This document shows, piece after piece, positions 7,654 to 16,449 of a stretch of 64,000 nt of DNA (within the stretch, counting starts at the first letter, position 1; every line of letters begins with the position of its first letter). The translations under genes were made by a program, and so were the position numbers. The notes under the pieces were generated by a model. The model ran no database searches and was not told the DNA's origin. It saw nothing but the letters and a program-made list of their open reading frames with translations. The DNA lies in assembly GCA_963668495.1 (NCBI GenBank), contig OY764545.1:248001-312000 (forward strand). Direction: 5' to 3'. This DNA comes from Oleispirillum sp963668495. Its GTDB lineage: Bacteria > Pseudomonadota > Alphaproteobacteria > Rhodospirillales > Rhodospirillaceae.

Positions 7654-8937
7654 ATGAGTCACGGTCGCACAGTTTCAGTTATTGGCCTCGGATACGTTGG
7701 GTTACCGGTCGCAGTCGCATTTGCCCAGCAAGGCACGACCGTCGTGGCGTTCGACATCAACGTCCAGCGCATATCCGAGCTAAAGTCAGGATTTGATCGC
7801 ACAGGCGAAGTTTCCGCCGCGGAACTCACCGCCGCCGAGATGCTGATTACCGATGACATCGAAGCCCTAAAAGATGCGGATTTCCACATCATCACTGTCC
7901 CGACCCCCATTGATGACGCCAAACGCCCTGACTTGTCGCCTTTGATCGCTGCCAGCCGTACCGTAGGCAAAGCCCTTAAAAAAGGAGACATTGTGGTCTA
8001 TGAGTCCACAGTCTACCCCGGCGCAACCGAAGAAGACTGCGTTCCGGTATTGGAGGAAGTCTCCGGCCTGACCTACGGCAAAGACTTTACGGTCGGCTAC
8101 TCACCGGAGCGGATCAACCCCGGCGACACCCAACACCGTTTCACCACCATCACCAAGGTGGTCTCCGGTTCTGATGCAGCCACATTAAAAACTGTTGCCG
8201 ATGTGTACGGCTCCGTCGTCACTGCGGGCGTGCATAAAGCCCCCTCAATTAAGGTCGCAGAAGCCGCCAAAGTCATCGAAAATACTCAGCGAGACGTCAA
8301 CATCGCGTTGATGAACGAGCTTGCCCTGATCTTTCACCGCTTTGGCATTGATACCAAAGACGTTCTGGCTGCCAGCGGCACCAAATGGAACTTCCTGCCA
8401 TTTACGCCGGGGCTGGTTGGCGGGCACTGTATCGGCGTCGACCCGTATTATCTGACCCATCGCGCCGAAAAAGCCGGATACCATTCGCAGGTCATTTTGT
8501 CCGGGCGTCAGATTAACGATGACATGGGCAGTTTCATTGCCCGCGAAACCGCCAAGGCTCTTTTATCTGGCGGCTGCCATGGCAAACCTGTGGTTACGAT
8601 TCTCGGCCTGACCTTCAAAGAAAATGTGCCGGACGTTCGCAACACACGAGTGATTGATATCATCCACGAACTGGAAAGCTTTGGCGTTGAGGTTCAAACC
8701 ACTGACGTTCTGGCAAATGCAACCGAAGTCGCCCATGAATACGGCATTCAACTGACACAATTCGGCGCACTGAAACCCGCTGACGCCGTCATTCTTGCCG
8801 TCCCGCACAATGATTACGTCGCCCTTGGGTGGGACGTTACACGCCTACTGAAACCGGATGCCCATTTCATTGCTGATATTAAGGGAGTTTTGGATCGTTC
8901 TGAAAAGCCTGACAATATCAGCCTGTGGCGTTTATAA
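7654..8937 (+). CDS. UDP-N-acetylhexosamine 6-dehydrogenase (TviB/WbpA type)
   Basis: A 427-residue nucleotide-sugar dehydrogenase that oxidises the C6 hydroxyl of a UDP-sugar to the uronic acid with two NAD+. An N-terminal Rossmann motif (VIGLGYVGLPVA), the central YESTVYPGATEEDC segment and the catalytic Cys at about residue 259 (GLVGGHCIGVDPYYL) are all present. These variants are closest to the TviB/WbpA/CapL group acting on UDP-GlcNAc or UDP-GalNAc rather than plain UDP-glucose dehydrogenases. Paired with the 4-epimerase upstream, it would supply an (N-acetyl)hexuronate for a surface polysaccharide. Glycosyltransferases are not in this window. Confidence 0.92.
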   Translation: MSHGRTVSVIGLGYVGLPVAVAFAQQGTTVVAFDINVQRISELKSGFDRTGEVSAAELTAAEMLITDDIEALKDADFHIITVPTPIDDAKRPDLSPLIAASRTVGKALKKGDIVVYESTVYPGATEEDCVPVLEEVSGLTYGKDFTVGYSPERINPGDTQHRFTTITKVVSGSDAATLKTVADVYGSVVTAGVHKAPSIKVAEAAKVIENTQRDVNIALMNELALIFHRFGIDTKDVLAASGTKWNFLPFTPGLVGGHCIGVDPYYLTHRAEKAGYHSQVILSGRQINDDMGSFIARETAKALLSGGCHGKPVVTILGLTFKENVPDVRNTRVIDIIHELESFGVEVQTTDVLANATEVAHEYGIQLTQFGALKPADAVILAVPHNDYVALGWDVTRLLKPDAHFIADIKGVLDRSEKPDNISLWRL

Positions 8938-9038
8938 TTTCCATATCTGGCCTTTACACCGCTCCTCCCCGTCACCATGTGACGGTGAGTATCGTGGCGT
9001 AATGGCGCACGCAAACAATCGTTAACATGGAGGCAACA

Positions 9039-9230
9039 GTGATTGTAGCCTTGCAAACCCTTGGAATCCTTTTGATCGCGGTGATCGGCCTGGCTGCCGT
9101 CATTGGTGCCGTGCTATTTCACGCGTCCTTTGCAATATATATTGCGCTGTTCCTGACAGTGGTCGCCATGATCGGGATCATCACACTTTGTTTTGCCAAG
9201 CTTGAAGTGGACGAAAACGTCCCCCATTAA
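9039..9230 (+). CDS. Small two-span membrane protein, unknown
   Basis: A 63- to 67-residue protein made almost entirely of two hydrophobic segments (LGILLIAVIGLAAVIGAVLF and a second one centred on IALFLTVVAMIGIITL) with a short acidic tail. Two starts are possible, ATG 9027 and GTG 9039. The sequence GGAGG at 9029-9033 lies five bases before GTG, so I prefer GTG. A terminator follows at 9280. I recognise no family. It follows the polysaccharide dehydrogenase on the same strand after 100 bases, but a functional link is only a guess. Confidence 0.6.
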   Translation: MIVALQTLGILLIAVIGLAAVIGAVLFHASFAIYIALFLTVVAMIGIITLCFAKLEVDENVPH

Positions 9231-9279
9231 GCTTCGTGCCACGGCAAAAAAATACACCTTCGGGTTCTCGAACTTTTGC

Positions 9280-9310
9280 CAAAGTCCTCGCATGATGCGG
9301 GGACTTTTGA
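9280..9310 (+). terminator. Terminator after the small membrane protein
   Basis: AAAGTCC and GGACTTT form the stem base, and CGCA/TGCG extends it around a short loop, followed by TTTTGATT. It lies about 50 bases beyond the stop at 9230. Confidence 0.75.
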
Positions 9311-9604
9311 TTCAGCGGAGCACACCTTAAGAACCATCGCCTCTCAATCATAAGCGACTTGCCAAATGGCTATGTCAGGTGTAGACCACGGTCTGGTTAT
9401 TTTCAGCTGAAATGGCTCGGAAATACACGCGGGCCGTTGCCCTGTTGCTTTTACCCATGAATATCGGCAACGCCCTTAGCGAAGTAACGCTGCATGATTG
9501 ATTGTTACACAGCAGCAACACGCTCTTGCACGTATGTTATACCCAACGAACCGGGGACAAGTGCAGGAAGTATGCTTTAAAGGTGGCAAAGGGGGATTAC
9601 TACA
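9311..9604. other. Upstream region of biotin synthase, no gene seen
   Basis: These 294 bases precede the GTG start of the biotin synthase. I see a good ribosome binding site (AAGGGGG, nine bases before GTG) at its end and a possible -10 (TATGTTATAC) around 9533-9542. No BioR or BirA operator could be recognised. Confidence 0.35.
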
Positions 9605-10615
9605 GTGAATGCAACACAAGCCGTTGATGGCCTGACTCTTGATGACATTACAAAAGCCGCCAACGACAAAGGCTGCACCAGGGAACAAGCCCTGTGGGCT
9701 GTTCAAAACCTGTCGGCAGAAGAGTTGACCCAGATCACTCTCCCCCTGCGTGAAAAGCATTTCGGCAACAAAATCCAGATTTGCACAATTATGAATGCCC
9801 GTGCGGTGCCGTGTGCTGAGAACTGCACGTTCTGTTCCCAAAGTGGTCACAACAATTCTGGGTTCCAAGGATTCGGACTTCGCAGTCATGAAGAAATCAT
9901 GGCAGATGCAGAAAAATCCGCCCAAGCAAAAGCACGCAACTTTGGCATTGTTACCAGTGGCTCCACCGTCAAAGGTGCCAGCCTTGATAAAATCTGCGCC
10001 AGTGCGAAAGAAATCAACAGCAAGGCAGAGCTGCCCAATGCCTGCGGGTCTCTTGGGCGCATGAACACCGAACAACTTCAGCAGTTGAAAGATGCCGGAC
10101 TGACCCGCTACCACCACAACCTTGAAACGTCTGAGAAGTTTTATCCTACGGTCTGCACAACACACGACTGGTCCAGCCGCGTTGATACGGTCAAACGAGC
10201 CCTTGCCGTTGGCCTCAATGTATGTTGCGGCGGGCTTTTCGGGCTTGGCGAAAGCTGGGACGACCGTGCGGACTTGGCGGAAACCATTAAGGGGCTTGGC
10301 GTGGACAGCGTTCCAATCAACTTCCTGTTCGCCCACGAAGGCACCCCAATGGCGAAACAGCCGCCGCTGCCAACTGATGAGGCTTTGCGCATTATTGCCT
10401 TGTATCGCTTGATGATGCCTGCGGTGACCGTACGCATTTGCGGTGGTCGCGTGCTTATTTTGGGCGACCGCGCGCCGGAAATGTTCACCTATGGCGCCAA
10501 CGCCTTTATGACAGGCGACTATTTGACCATCAATGGCCGCACACCAAAGGATGACCATCTGATGCTTGAGGAAGCCGGTCTCGTCATTGATGAAAAGGAT
10601 GCGTGCGGCAGATAA
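9605..10615 (+). CDS. bioB: Biotin synthase, radical SAM, with atypical auxiliary-cluster ligands
   Basis: 336-residue radical-SAM enzyme that inserts sulfur into dethiobiotin to make biotin. The SAM/4Fe-4S triad is C70, C74 and C77 (VPCAENCTFCSQS). RYHHNLETS, GLFGLGES and DSVPINFL are BioB hallmarks. Of the cysteines that hold the auxiliary 2Fe-2S cluster in E. coli BioB, the second (C147 in NACGSLG) and third (C207 in NVCCGG) are present. The first, in E. coli RFCMGAAW, is replaced by FGIVTSGS (about residues 113-120) with no Cys. Near the conserved Arg (R277, TVRICGGR) there is an extra Cys, C279. This suggests a variant cluster. Start is GTG 9605. No other bio genes are adjacent, and a terminator follows. 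Confidence 0.9.
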   Translation: MNATQAVDGLTLDDITKAANDKGCTREQALWAVQNLSAEELTQITLPLREKHFGNKIQICTIMNARAVPCAENCTFCSQSGHNNSGFQGFGLRSHEEIMADAEKSAQAKARNFGIVTSGSTVKGASLDKICASAKEINSKAELPNACGSLGRMNTEQLQQLKDAGLTRYHHNLETSEKFYPTVCTTHDWSSRVDTVKRALAVGLNVCCGGLFGLGESWDDRADLAETIKGLGVDSVPINFLFAHEGTPMAKQPPLPTDEALRIIALYRLMMPAVTVRICGGRVLILGDRAPEMFTYGANAFMTGDYLTINGRTPKDDHLMLEEAGLVIDEKDACGR

Positions 10616-10639
10616 GCCTTACGCAAGTAAGCTACACTA

Positions 10640-10665
10640 AGGGAGGCGGGCAGCCTCCCTTTTTT
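10640..10665 (+). terminator. Terminator after bioB
   Basis: GGGAGGC and GCCTCCC pair around GGGCA, followed by TTTTTT. It is 25 bases after the bioB stop. Confidence 0.92.
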
Positions 10666-10780
10666 GTGGTCAAAGTTCTGCCCCAAGCGATGGAGTCATT
10701 CGCTCGATTAAAAATCTGCGCCAGTATTTCATTGGCTGCTTCGTAATACATCCGAGGGATAAGAGCATTACGGAGCCAAC

Positions 10781-13267
10781 ATGAACAAACTAAGCCCGCA
10801 CTTGATGATGGACACCACCGCGTGTCATGCGATCGCACGCGCACAATTTCGCATGCGTTTGCACCAATCATCATTGTCGCATGTCTCGTTTGACGTATTT
10901 GACACCGTACTCCTCCGCCGTTGCACAGACCCAAGCGGCGTGTTTGAAAAAGCATATTATTTGCTGCCGTTACATAACCACAACGCAGCCACAGCCAACC
11001 TGTTTGTTCAACACCGTCAATTGTCCGAGCATAAAGCACGTAAAATTGCCAAAGCCAAACGCGGTTCCCCAGAAGTCAGCATTCAAGAAATTTATAGCCA
11101 CTTCCCGTTTCATGTATTCGGCTTACCGAGGGGTGATTGTTCCACGCTGATCAATGCAGAATATGCCGCAGAACAAGCATTGTGCTTTGCCAATCCCGAC
11201 ATCCACCTTCTTTGTAAAGAAGCCCAAAGTTGCGGCAAAGCGGTGGGATTCATTTCGGACACATATTGGAGCACCGAGCAACTCCGTAACCTATTGCTGT
11301 CCTGCATACCGGACCTGACCTACGACTTTCTGTATGCGTCCTCGGATCATCATTGTGGCAAGTCCGAAGGTTTGTTTCACATTTACACTGGTGAACGCGG
11401 CATCGCACCATTCGACGCACTTCATATGGGGGATCACCCGCAATCCGATGTCCGTTCACCAAGTGAACTCGGCATGCAAGCCATACACTACCCCCAAGCC
11501 AGCGACGAACTGACCGCCATTTTTACGCGGGAAAGCTCCATTGCAAAATTGATTGCAGGTCCGACAGTCAGCACACTGGACAGAGGGCTGCGCACCGCGC
11601 GCAGACAAATTTGCGGCTCCACCACTGCCGCGGATACAGCCTTTGCTTATGGCTGTTCTGTCATCGGTCCAGTTATGACCGCGTTTGACCGCTTCATTCA
11701 ACAAAAAGCCCATACACTGGAGAATGCAGGAAACTCTGTTGCTGTTGCATTCATCGCCCGTGATGGCTGGCTGTCGCACGTGATCTGGCAAAGCCGCCAC
11801 GATAAAAACGTTGGCTATGCCGAAGTCAATCGCCGAACCGCCCTGATCGGCGCGGCTGACACTGAAGTCATTGTTCAGTTTTTTTCACGCCTGCCTTCTG
11901 TTGATCTGGCCTCAGCATCACGGTTTTTCAAAGGCATTACTCCACAGTTAAAAAGTTACTTTGGGCGTTTGCCGACGGGAATAGTCCGTGGCAACGAATT
12001 TGCCAAAGCTCTGCCCGATTTGATTGACAAGGCAACCCGGCGCGCTATCGCGGCCCAACACCGTCAATCCCTGCTACGCCATTTGCGGCAGTGCATCCCC
12101 GATTTTGAAACATGTACCGACTTGATTCTGGTCGATCTTGGCTATTCGGGGACCGTGCAAAAAGGATTGCGCGCCATTTTCGATGCAGAAAAGCTTACGC
12201 CGCGCCTACATGGTGTTTACTTGCTCTGTGTTGACGAGGATCTGAACGACATCGGCCCAAAAGACACCGCATGCAGTTATCTTGGTGGTCACGCATTGCC
12301 GCCGGCAGTACGCCACACCGTGTTGGATAATATTTCCATTCTGGAACAAATTTGCAGCGCGGCTGATGGCTCGGTCCGCAGTTATTCCGACACGGGGCAA
12401 ATCCAGCGGGAAGATGACCCTCGCCCAGAAGCAGACAGAGCCCTGACATCACGCATCCGTGATGGTGCATTGTGCTTTGCCCAGCAAGCCCATAGCCCTG
12501 CCTTTTCCAATTCCGATGCCATAGCACCGTGGATTGCCGCCAGTCTGGCCCGCGCATTATGGTTGCCAACGGATACGGAGTTGGAACTGCTGGCCCCACT
12601 GCGTCATGACGTTAATCTTGGCACACACGCACTTGCGGCAATGGCAGATCCCAATGGAGCCAGCAACAAAATTGCGGCACGTCCATTTCATGCAGCCATG
12701 AACGTTCCGCAACCAGCCATGTGGAAAGCAGGAAGTTTATCAGCGATTTCGCCATTGCATGGCTATTTGTACGCGATGTTTGCCAGCGGCAATGCCTGCC
12801 CGGACACATGGCATGAGGCAGCCCTGCCAACCGCCCCTGTCGTTGCATTTCCACGCAGCGGCGTCGAACACCACCTGACCATTCCCGCCAATTGTGTGCG
12901 TACGCTACACGGGGAATACCGCATGCGGATTCCACTGGCACGCAACCATAACATTGGAACAATCTCCGTTCCTGCCAGTTCTCTGCCACCACGGTCCGAG
13001 ATTTGCGGCCTGACGCTACAAACCGGGACTACCCTGAAATCGGCAGCGACCTCCGACACCATCGAACCCATAGATCAGCAAGCTCTTCTGGGGGCTGATT
13101 TAACCATCCGCGATGGAATCATCTCCACCTCCGCCAGAACCGGGTGCCTGTTAATTCCGATCGCTCCACTGAAAATGGCGTTCGGGTTACTGACTCTGAC
13201 CGTTAAACCGTTGGATGGATTGCGCTTGCTTGCCCCCACCAAGGCCGGAGCCTCCCTAAATGGCTGA
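10781..13267 (+). CDS. Large HAD-superfamily protein (COG5610-like)
   Basis: An 828-residue cytoplasmic protein. Residues 30-250 form a HAD-type domain: FDVFDT at 37-42 (nucleophile Asp), FISDTYW at about 157-163 and HMGDHPQSDV at about 216-225. A second module (about 270-560) contains FIARDGW near 323 and LVDLGYSGTVQKG near 450. This combination is known from COG5610-type predicted hydrolases found near glycosyltransferases in surface polysaccharide loci. The C-terminal 250 residues are unrecognised and partly beta-rich. GGAG lies five bases before ATG. The stop overlaps the next gene by eight bases, showing translational coupling. The substrate is unknown, and a polysaccharide-linked phosphatase role is inference. 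Confidence 0.75.
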   Translation: MNKLSPHLMMDTTACHAIARAQFRMRLHQSSLSHVSFDVFDTVLLRRCTDPSGVFEKAYYLLPLHNHNAATANLFVQHRQLSEHKARKIAKAKRGSPEVSIQEIYSHFPFHVFGLPRGDCSTLINAEYAAEQALCFANPDIHLLCKEAQSCGKAVGFISDTYWSTEQLRNLLLSCIPDLTYDFLYASSDHHCGKSEGLFHIYTGERGIAPFDALHMGDHPQSDVRSPSELGMQAIHYPQASDELTAIFTRESSIAKLIAGPTVSTLDRGLRTARRQICGSTTAADTAFAYGCSVIGPVMTAFDRFIQQKAHTLENAGNSVAVAFIARDGWLSHVIWQSRHDKNVGYAEVNRRTALIGAADTEVIVQFFSRLPSVDLASASRFFKGITPQLKSYFGRLPTGIVRGNEFAKALPDLIDKATRRAIAAQHRQSLLRHLRQCIPDFETCTDLILVDLGYSGTVQKGLRAIFDAEKLTPRLHGVYLLCVDEDLNDIGPKDTACSYLGGHALPPAVRHTVLDNISILEQICSAADGSVRSYSDTGQIQREDDPRPEADRALTSRIRDGALCFAQQAHSPAFSNSDAIAPWIAASLARALWLPTDTELELLAPLRHDVNLGTHALAAMADPNGASNKIAARPFHAAMNVPQPAMWKAGSLSAISPLHGYLYAMFASGNACPDTWHEAALPTAPVVAFPRSGVEHHLTIPANCVRTLHGEYRMRIPLARNHNIGTISVPASSLPPRSEICGLTLQTGTTLKSAATSDTIEPIDQQALLGADLTIRDGIISTSARTGCLLIPIAPLKMAFGLLTLTVKPLDGLRLLAPTKAGASLNG

Positions 13268-14054
13268 TTTGCTTTTACATTCCTTGGCAGAGTTTACCTG
13301 CGTCATTCTACCGGTATTGGATGCAATCAACGCCAAAGCTACAATTGAAATCGGCGTTGAGTACGGGCTGCTATCCCCACAACTGATTGCCCGCGCCGAA
13401 AACATCGGTGGTTTTCACGTTGGCATTGACCCCAGCGCAAAAACTGGCGCCGAAACCTGCTTTCCCTCAGAATCTGCCACATTGATCGCCGAGCCCAGCC
13501 TTGACTGTTTGCCGCTATTAAAGCCTGCGGATGCTTACCTTGTTGATGGCGATCACAATTATTACACCGTACTGTCCGAACTGCGCCTGATACGGGACAC
13601 CGCAGCAAATGCGGGCCGTAATCTGCCGTTGACCATCCTGCATGATGTGGGCTGGCCCTGTGCCCGACGAGATCAATACTACAACCCCGAACGTATTCCC
13701 GCCGAATTCCTTTTGCCGCACAGCTATGACCTTGGATGCCGTCCAAATTCGCCCATGCTGACCAAGGGTGGTTTTCGTGGCAACGGAGCCTTCGCCGCGG
13801 CACTCCGCGAAGGCGGCCCACGCAACGGGGTTCTGACCGCTATTGAGGATTTCATGGCGGAAACACCGGGCCTGTCCCTTTCAATCATTCCACTGATTTT
13901 CGGTGTTGGCATTCTTTCGACTGCCGACACGGCAAAACAGATCGAAACCCTTATCGCCCCATACCGGGACAACCCACTTCTTGCCAAATTGGAACGCAAT
14001 CGGATCGACCTGTTCCTGCGTGTTCTTGACCACCAAGACAAACTGATCCACTAG
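13260..14054 (+). CDS. Class I SAM-dependent methyltransferase-like protein, copy 1
   Basis: A 264-residue protein with a class I methyltransferase (Methyltransf_24-like) fold. The glycine motif is TIEIGVEYG at residues 28-36, an acidic residue ends strand 2 (VGIDPS), and YLVDGDHNYYTVLSELRLI (about 93-111) is the characteristic metal- or substrate-site segment, followed by LTILHDVGWPCARRD. It overlaps the HAD gene by eight bases and is 18 bases from its paralogue, so all three are one operon. The methyl acceptor is unknown. The context suggests a sugar or polysaccharide precursor, which is inference only. Confidence 0.72.
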   Translation: MADLLLHSLAEFTCVILPVLDAINAKATIEIGVEYGLLSPQLIARAENIGGFHVGIDPSAKTGAETCFPSESATLIAEPSLDCLPLLKPADAYLVDGDHNYYTVLSELRLIRDTAANAGRNLPLTILHDVGWPCARRDQYYNPERIPAEFLLPHSYDLGCRPNSPMLTKGGFRGNGAFAAALREGGPRNGVLTAIEDFMAETPGLSLSIIPLIFGVGILSTADTAKQIETLIAPYRDNPLLAKLERNRIDLFLRVLDHQDKLIH

Positions 14055-14072
14055 CTTCAAAGGATTTGTTCC

Positions 14073-14852
14073 ATGACTGCTCACCTGTCTGAATTCCGTT
14101 CTCTGATTGCACCAATTCTGGATGGCCTTGATGCCCACAGCACGGTTGCCGTCAGCAATGATCACGGACCTCTCGCCATATTCCTGCTGGATCGAGCAAG
14201 GCACAAGGGCTGCCGCCACGTTGCCATTGACCCAGACGCGGCTCTAGAAACCATGTTGATGTACAACGACCTTGGCGGGGCTCTCTGGGCAGAAAACAGT
14301 GTTGAATGGTTGAACCTGATGGAAGTGGCTGATGCCTACATCCTTGATGGCGATCATAATTACCACACGGTACTGTCAGAATTGCGTACCATTCGCCAAC
14401 GCGCGGCGCAGTGGGACCGCCCAATGCCATTAATCCTGATCCACGACGTAATTTGGCCCTATGCCCGCCGCGATCACTATCGCAATCCTGAAGCCATTCC
14501 TGAGGACAACCGACATGCCCATGGGGCCGGATTGGGCGTGCGTATGGGACAACCGTTAGCAGATGCGGGGGGCTTTCACCCCGGTTATGGTGCGTTTGCC
14601 ATTCGCGAAGGTGGCCCATGCAATGGTGTCCTGACCGCGATTGAAGATTTCAAAGCCGAAACCCCGGACCTTTGGGCCTCTGTTATTCCAACTGCCGGAG
14701 GATTGTGCTGTTTGACCGACAATGACACGGCCCGACGTATTTGGCCTCATGTTGCAGCCATCACCAATGATGGCACACTGGCGGAAACCGAATTTACACG
14801 TTTAAGAAAATTAACGGAAAGCGGCCCCCACCATCAGCGACATACAGCCTAA
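14073..14852 (+). CDS. Class I methyltransferase-like protein, copy 2 (degenerate SAM motif)
   Basis: A 259-residue paralogue of the preceding gene. It shares DAYILDGDHNYHTVLSELR, HDVIWPYARRD and the tract EGGPCNGVLTAIEDFKAETP almost residue for residue. The first motif has decayed: where copy 1 has EIGVEYG this protein has VAVSNDHG (about 25-32), losing the first glycine and the acidic residue of the SAM-binding loop. It may be a non-catalytic partner of copy 1 or have changed function. The ribosome binding site AAAGGA precedes ATG 14073. This is the last gene of the HAD operon. Confidence 0.7.
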   Translation: MTAHLSEFRSLIAPILDGLDAHSTVAVSNDHGPLAIFLLDRARHKGCRHVAIDPDAALETMLMYNDLGGALWAENSVEWLNLMEVADAYILDGDHNYHTVLSELRTIRQRAAQWDRPMPLILIHDVIWPYARRDHYRNPEAIPEDNRHAHGAGLGVRMGQPLADAGGFHPGYGAFAIREGGPCNGVLTAIEDFKAETPDLWASVIPTAGGLCCLTDNDTARRIWPHVAAITNDGTLAETEFTRLRKLTESGPHHQRHTA

Positions 14853-14862
14853 GCTGAGGGCA

Positions 14863-16128
14863 TCATTCGCACGGCTGCGGTACGGTTTTGACAGGGCGGC
14901 GACCGCAGCGCGCCTGAACAATCAGGCCAAACGCCAATGCCACTCCGTACAGCCCCAGAATAAGGGCAACCACGGCGGGCCACCCCGCAGCCATCCAGAA
15001 CCAGCCACCAACCGGGCCAAGCACACTTGCGCCCATATAGTACCCCAACAAGTATAGGGATGACGCGTGGCCTTTGGCGTCTCCGGCAAGTCCCCCGACC
15101 CAACTGCTGGCAACAGAATGGGTGGCAAACAGCCCAAATGTCAGCAAAGCCGCCCCGAACACAACCCATGGCAATGCCGGAAGCAGTGTCACGGAAACGC
15201 CGGACATCATGGTCAATAAACAAAGCACCAGCACCGGGCCCCGACCGTATTTGTCCGATAGCCCCCCGGCAAAGGACGACCCGAAAACACCACAGATGAA
15301 CACCGCATAGATCGCACTGCTTTCAGCCGAGGACAGCGCAAACGGCGGCGCGGCAAGGTAAAAATCCGCATAATTGTAAAATGTAACGAAGCCACCCAGA
15401 ATCAGACCGCCAATCAAAAATAGGAAGGGCAACCCCGGATGGGTTAAATGTCTATGCCAAGCCGCCAAGTGATGGGGCAGATTAATCCCCTGCACGCGGA
15501 TGAAATTCCGCGACGGAGGCACCAGCAGCATAAATCCAATGGCACATAGCAGGCCGACCATACCGACAGCAACCAAGGCAATCTGCCAAGAAAACACGCC
15601 GGACAGGAACCCGGACAGCATCCGCCCAAACATGCCCCCGGCAGCCGTTCCACCAACGTATAATCCCATGGTCAGCCCTAACCCGTCCGGGTCGACTTCC
15701 TCGGCAATATAAGCCATCGCCACTGCCGGAACACCGCCAAGGACCAATCCTTCAATCGTTCGCGTCCATAACAGGCCGGACCATCCGGGCACATAGGCCG
15801 CCGCAATATTTAAAAGGGCTGCGCCAGAAATGGCGAAGAACATCATACCGCGCCGCCCCAAAGATGCCGACAGCACCCCAGCCAAGAAAATTGACACTGC
15901 CAATGCACCCATGCTCAGGGATAAAGGCAAGGAACTTTCCGCTGCTGAGACACCGTACGTGGTTGCGAATTCTTCCAACAATGGTTGCACACAATACAAC
16001 AGTGAAAACGTGGCAAACCCGGCAAGAAACAGTGCGACACAAGTACGCCGATAAAGCGCGGTTCCTTTTCGGACCCACATGGGGGCAGTGTGATCCAAGG
16101 GCGATTTATCTGCGTACTGTTCCGACAT
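14863..16128 (-). CDS. MFS transporter, YnfM-like
   Basis: A 421-residue major facilitator with 12 membrane spans, close to E. coli YnfM. The segment FATFSLLYCVQPLLEEFA after a cytoplasmic N-terminus is diagnostic of that subgroup. SASLGRRGMM (loop 2-3) and SDKYGRGPVL (loop 8-9) are the paired MFS motifs. Export of a small molecule such as arabinose or a drug has been suggested for relatives, but the substrate here is unknown. A LysR gene lies in the opposite direction about 320 bases away, and in E. coli ynfM is likewise beside the LysR gene ynfL. The regulator therefore probably controls this transporter. Confidence 0.88.
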   Translation of the reverse strand: MSEQYADKSPLDHTAPMWVRKGTALYRRTCVALFLAGFATFSLLYCVQPLLEEFATTYGVSAAESSLPLSLSMGALAVSIFLAGVLSASLGRRGMMFFAISGAALLNIAAAYVPGWSGLLWTRTIEGLVLGGVPAVAMAYIAEEVDPDGLGLTMGLYVGGTAAGGMFGRMLSGFLSGVFSWQIALVAVGMVGLLCAIGFMLLVPPSRNFIRVQGINLPHHLAAWHRHLTHPGLPFLFLIGGLILGGFVTFYNYADFYLAAPPFALSSAESSAIYAVFICGVFGSSFAGGLSDKYGRGPVLVLCLLTMMSGVSVTLLPALPWVVFGAALLTFGLFATHSVASSWVGGLAGDAKGHASSLYLLGYYMGASVLGPVGGWFWMAAGWPAVVALILGLYGVALAFGLIVQARCGRRPVKTVPQPCE

Positions 16129-16183
16129 GACTGATACTCGTTTTGGTGATTACTCTACAAAGCTATGACGTCCCGCCGGGAAA

Positions 16184-16336
16184 TCAATCGGCCATCCAGT
16201 GCGGGAATTTTGTCGAAGCCTGACGCATGCGGGCCGGGGCTGCGAGTTCTTCGAGTGCGTGCTGAACCCGACCAAGAAATCCGGCATCTTTGTTAGCCCA
16301 GCGATATTTGGTGGCGTTTACGTTTGAGTTGGTCAT
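16184..16336 (-). CDS. Small hypothetical protein (50 aa)
   Basis: A 50-residue ORF between the MFS gene and the LysR gene, on the same strand as the MFS gene and just upstream of it. The ribosome binding site AAGGAG lies seven bases before ATG. The product begins MTNSNVNATKYRWANKDAGF, continues with a basic-amphipathic helix (LGRVQHALEELAAPARMRQA) and ends FPHWMAD. I recognise no family. It resembles in style the short amphipathic DUF1127-like proteins but lacks their motif. Confidence 0.6.
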   Translation of the reverse strand: MTNSNVNATKYRWANKDAGFLGRVQHALEELAAPARMRQASTKFPHWMAD

Positions 16337-16449
16337 ATCCAAGCTCCTTTCCAATTTGTATTTTTGAACTAGGCTGAGTATGGACGCCGCGCGCTATACG
16401 GTCCAATATATATGAAATGCATTCTTGATATGTTTTGGAGATACCGGAA

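Noticed and set aside
9476..10558. 360-residue open frame on the minus strand opposite bioB
   Set aside because: It is the antisense shadow of a clear radical-SAM gene, has no recognisable domain and arises from codon bias.
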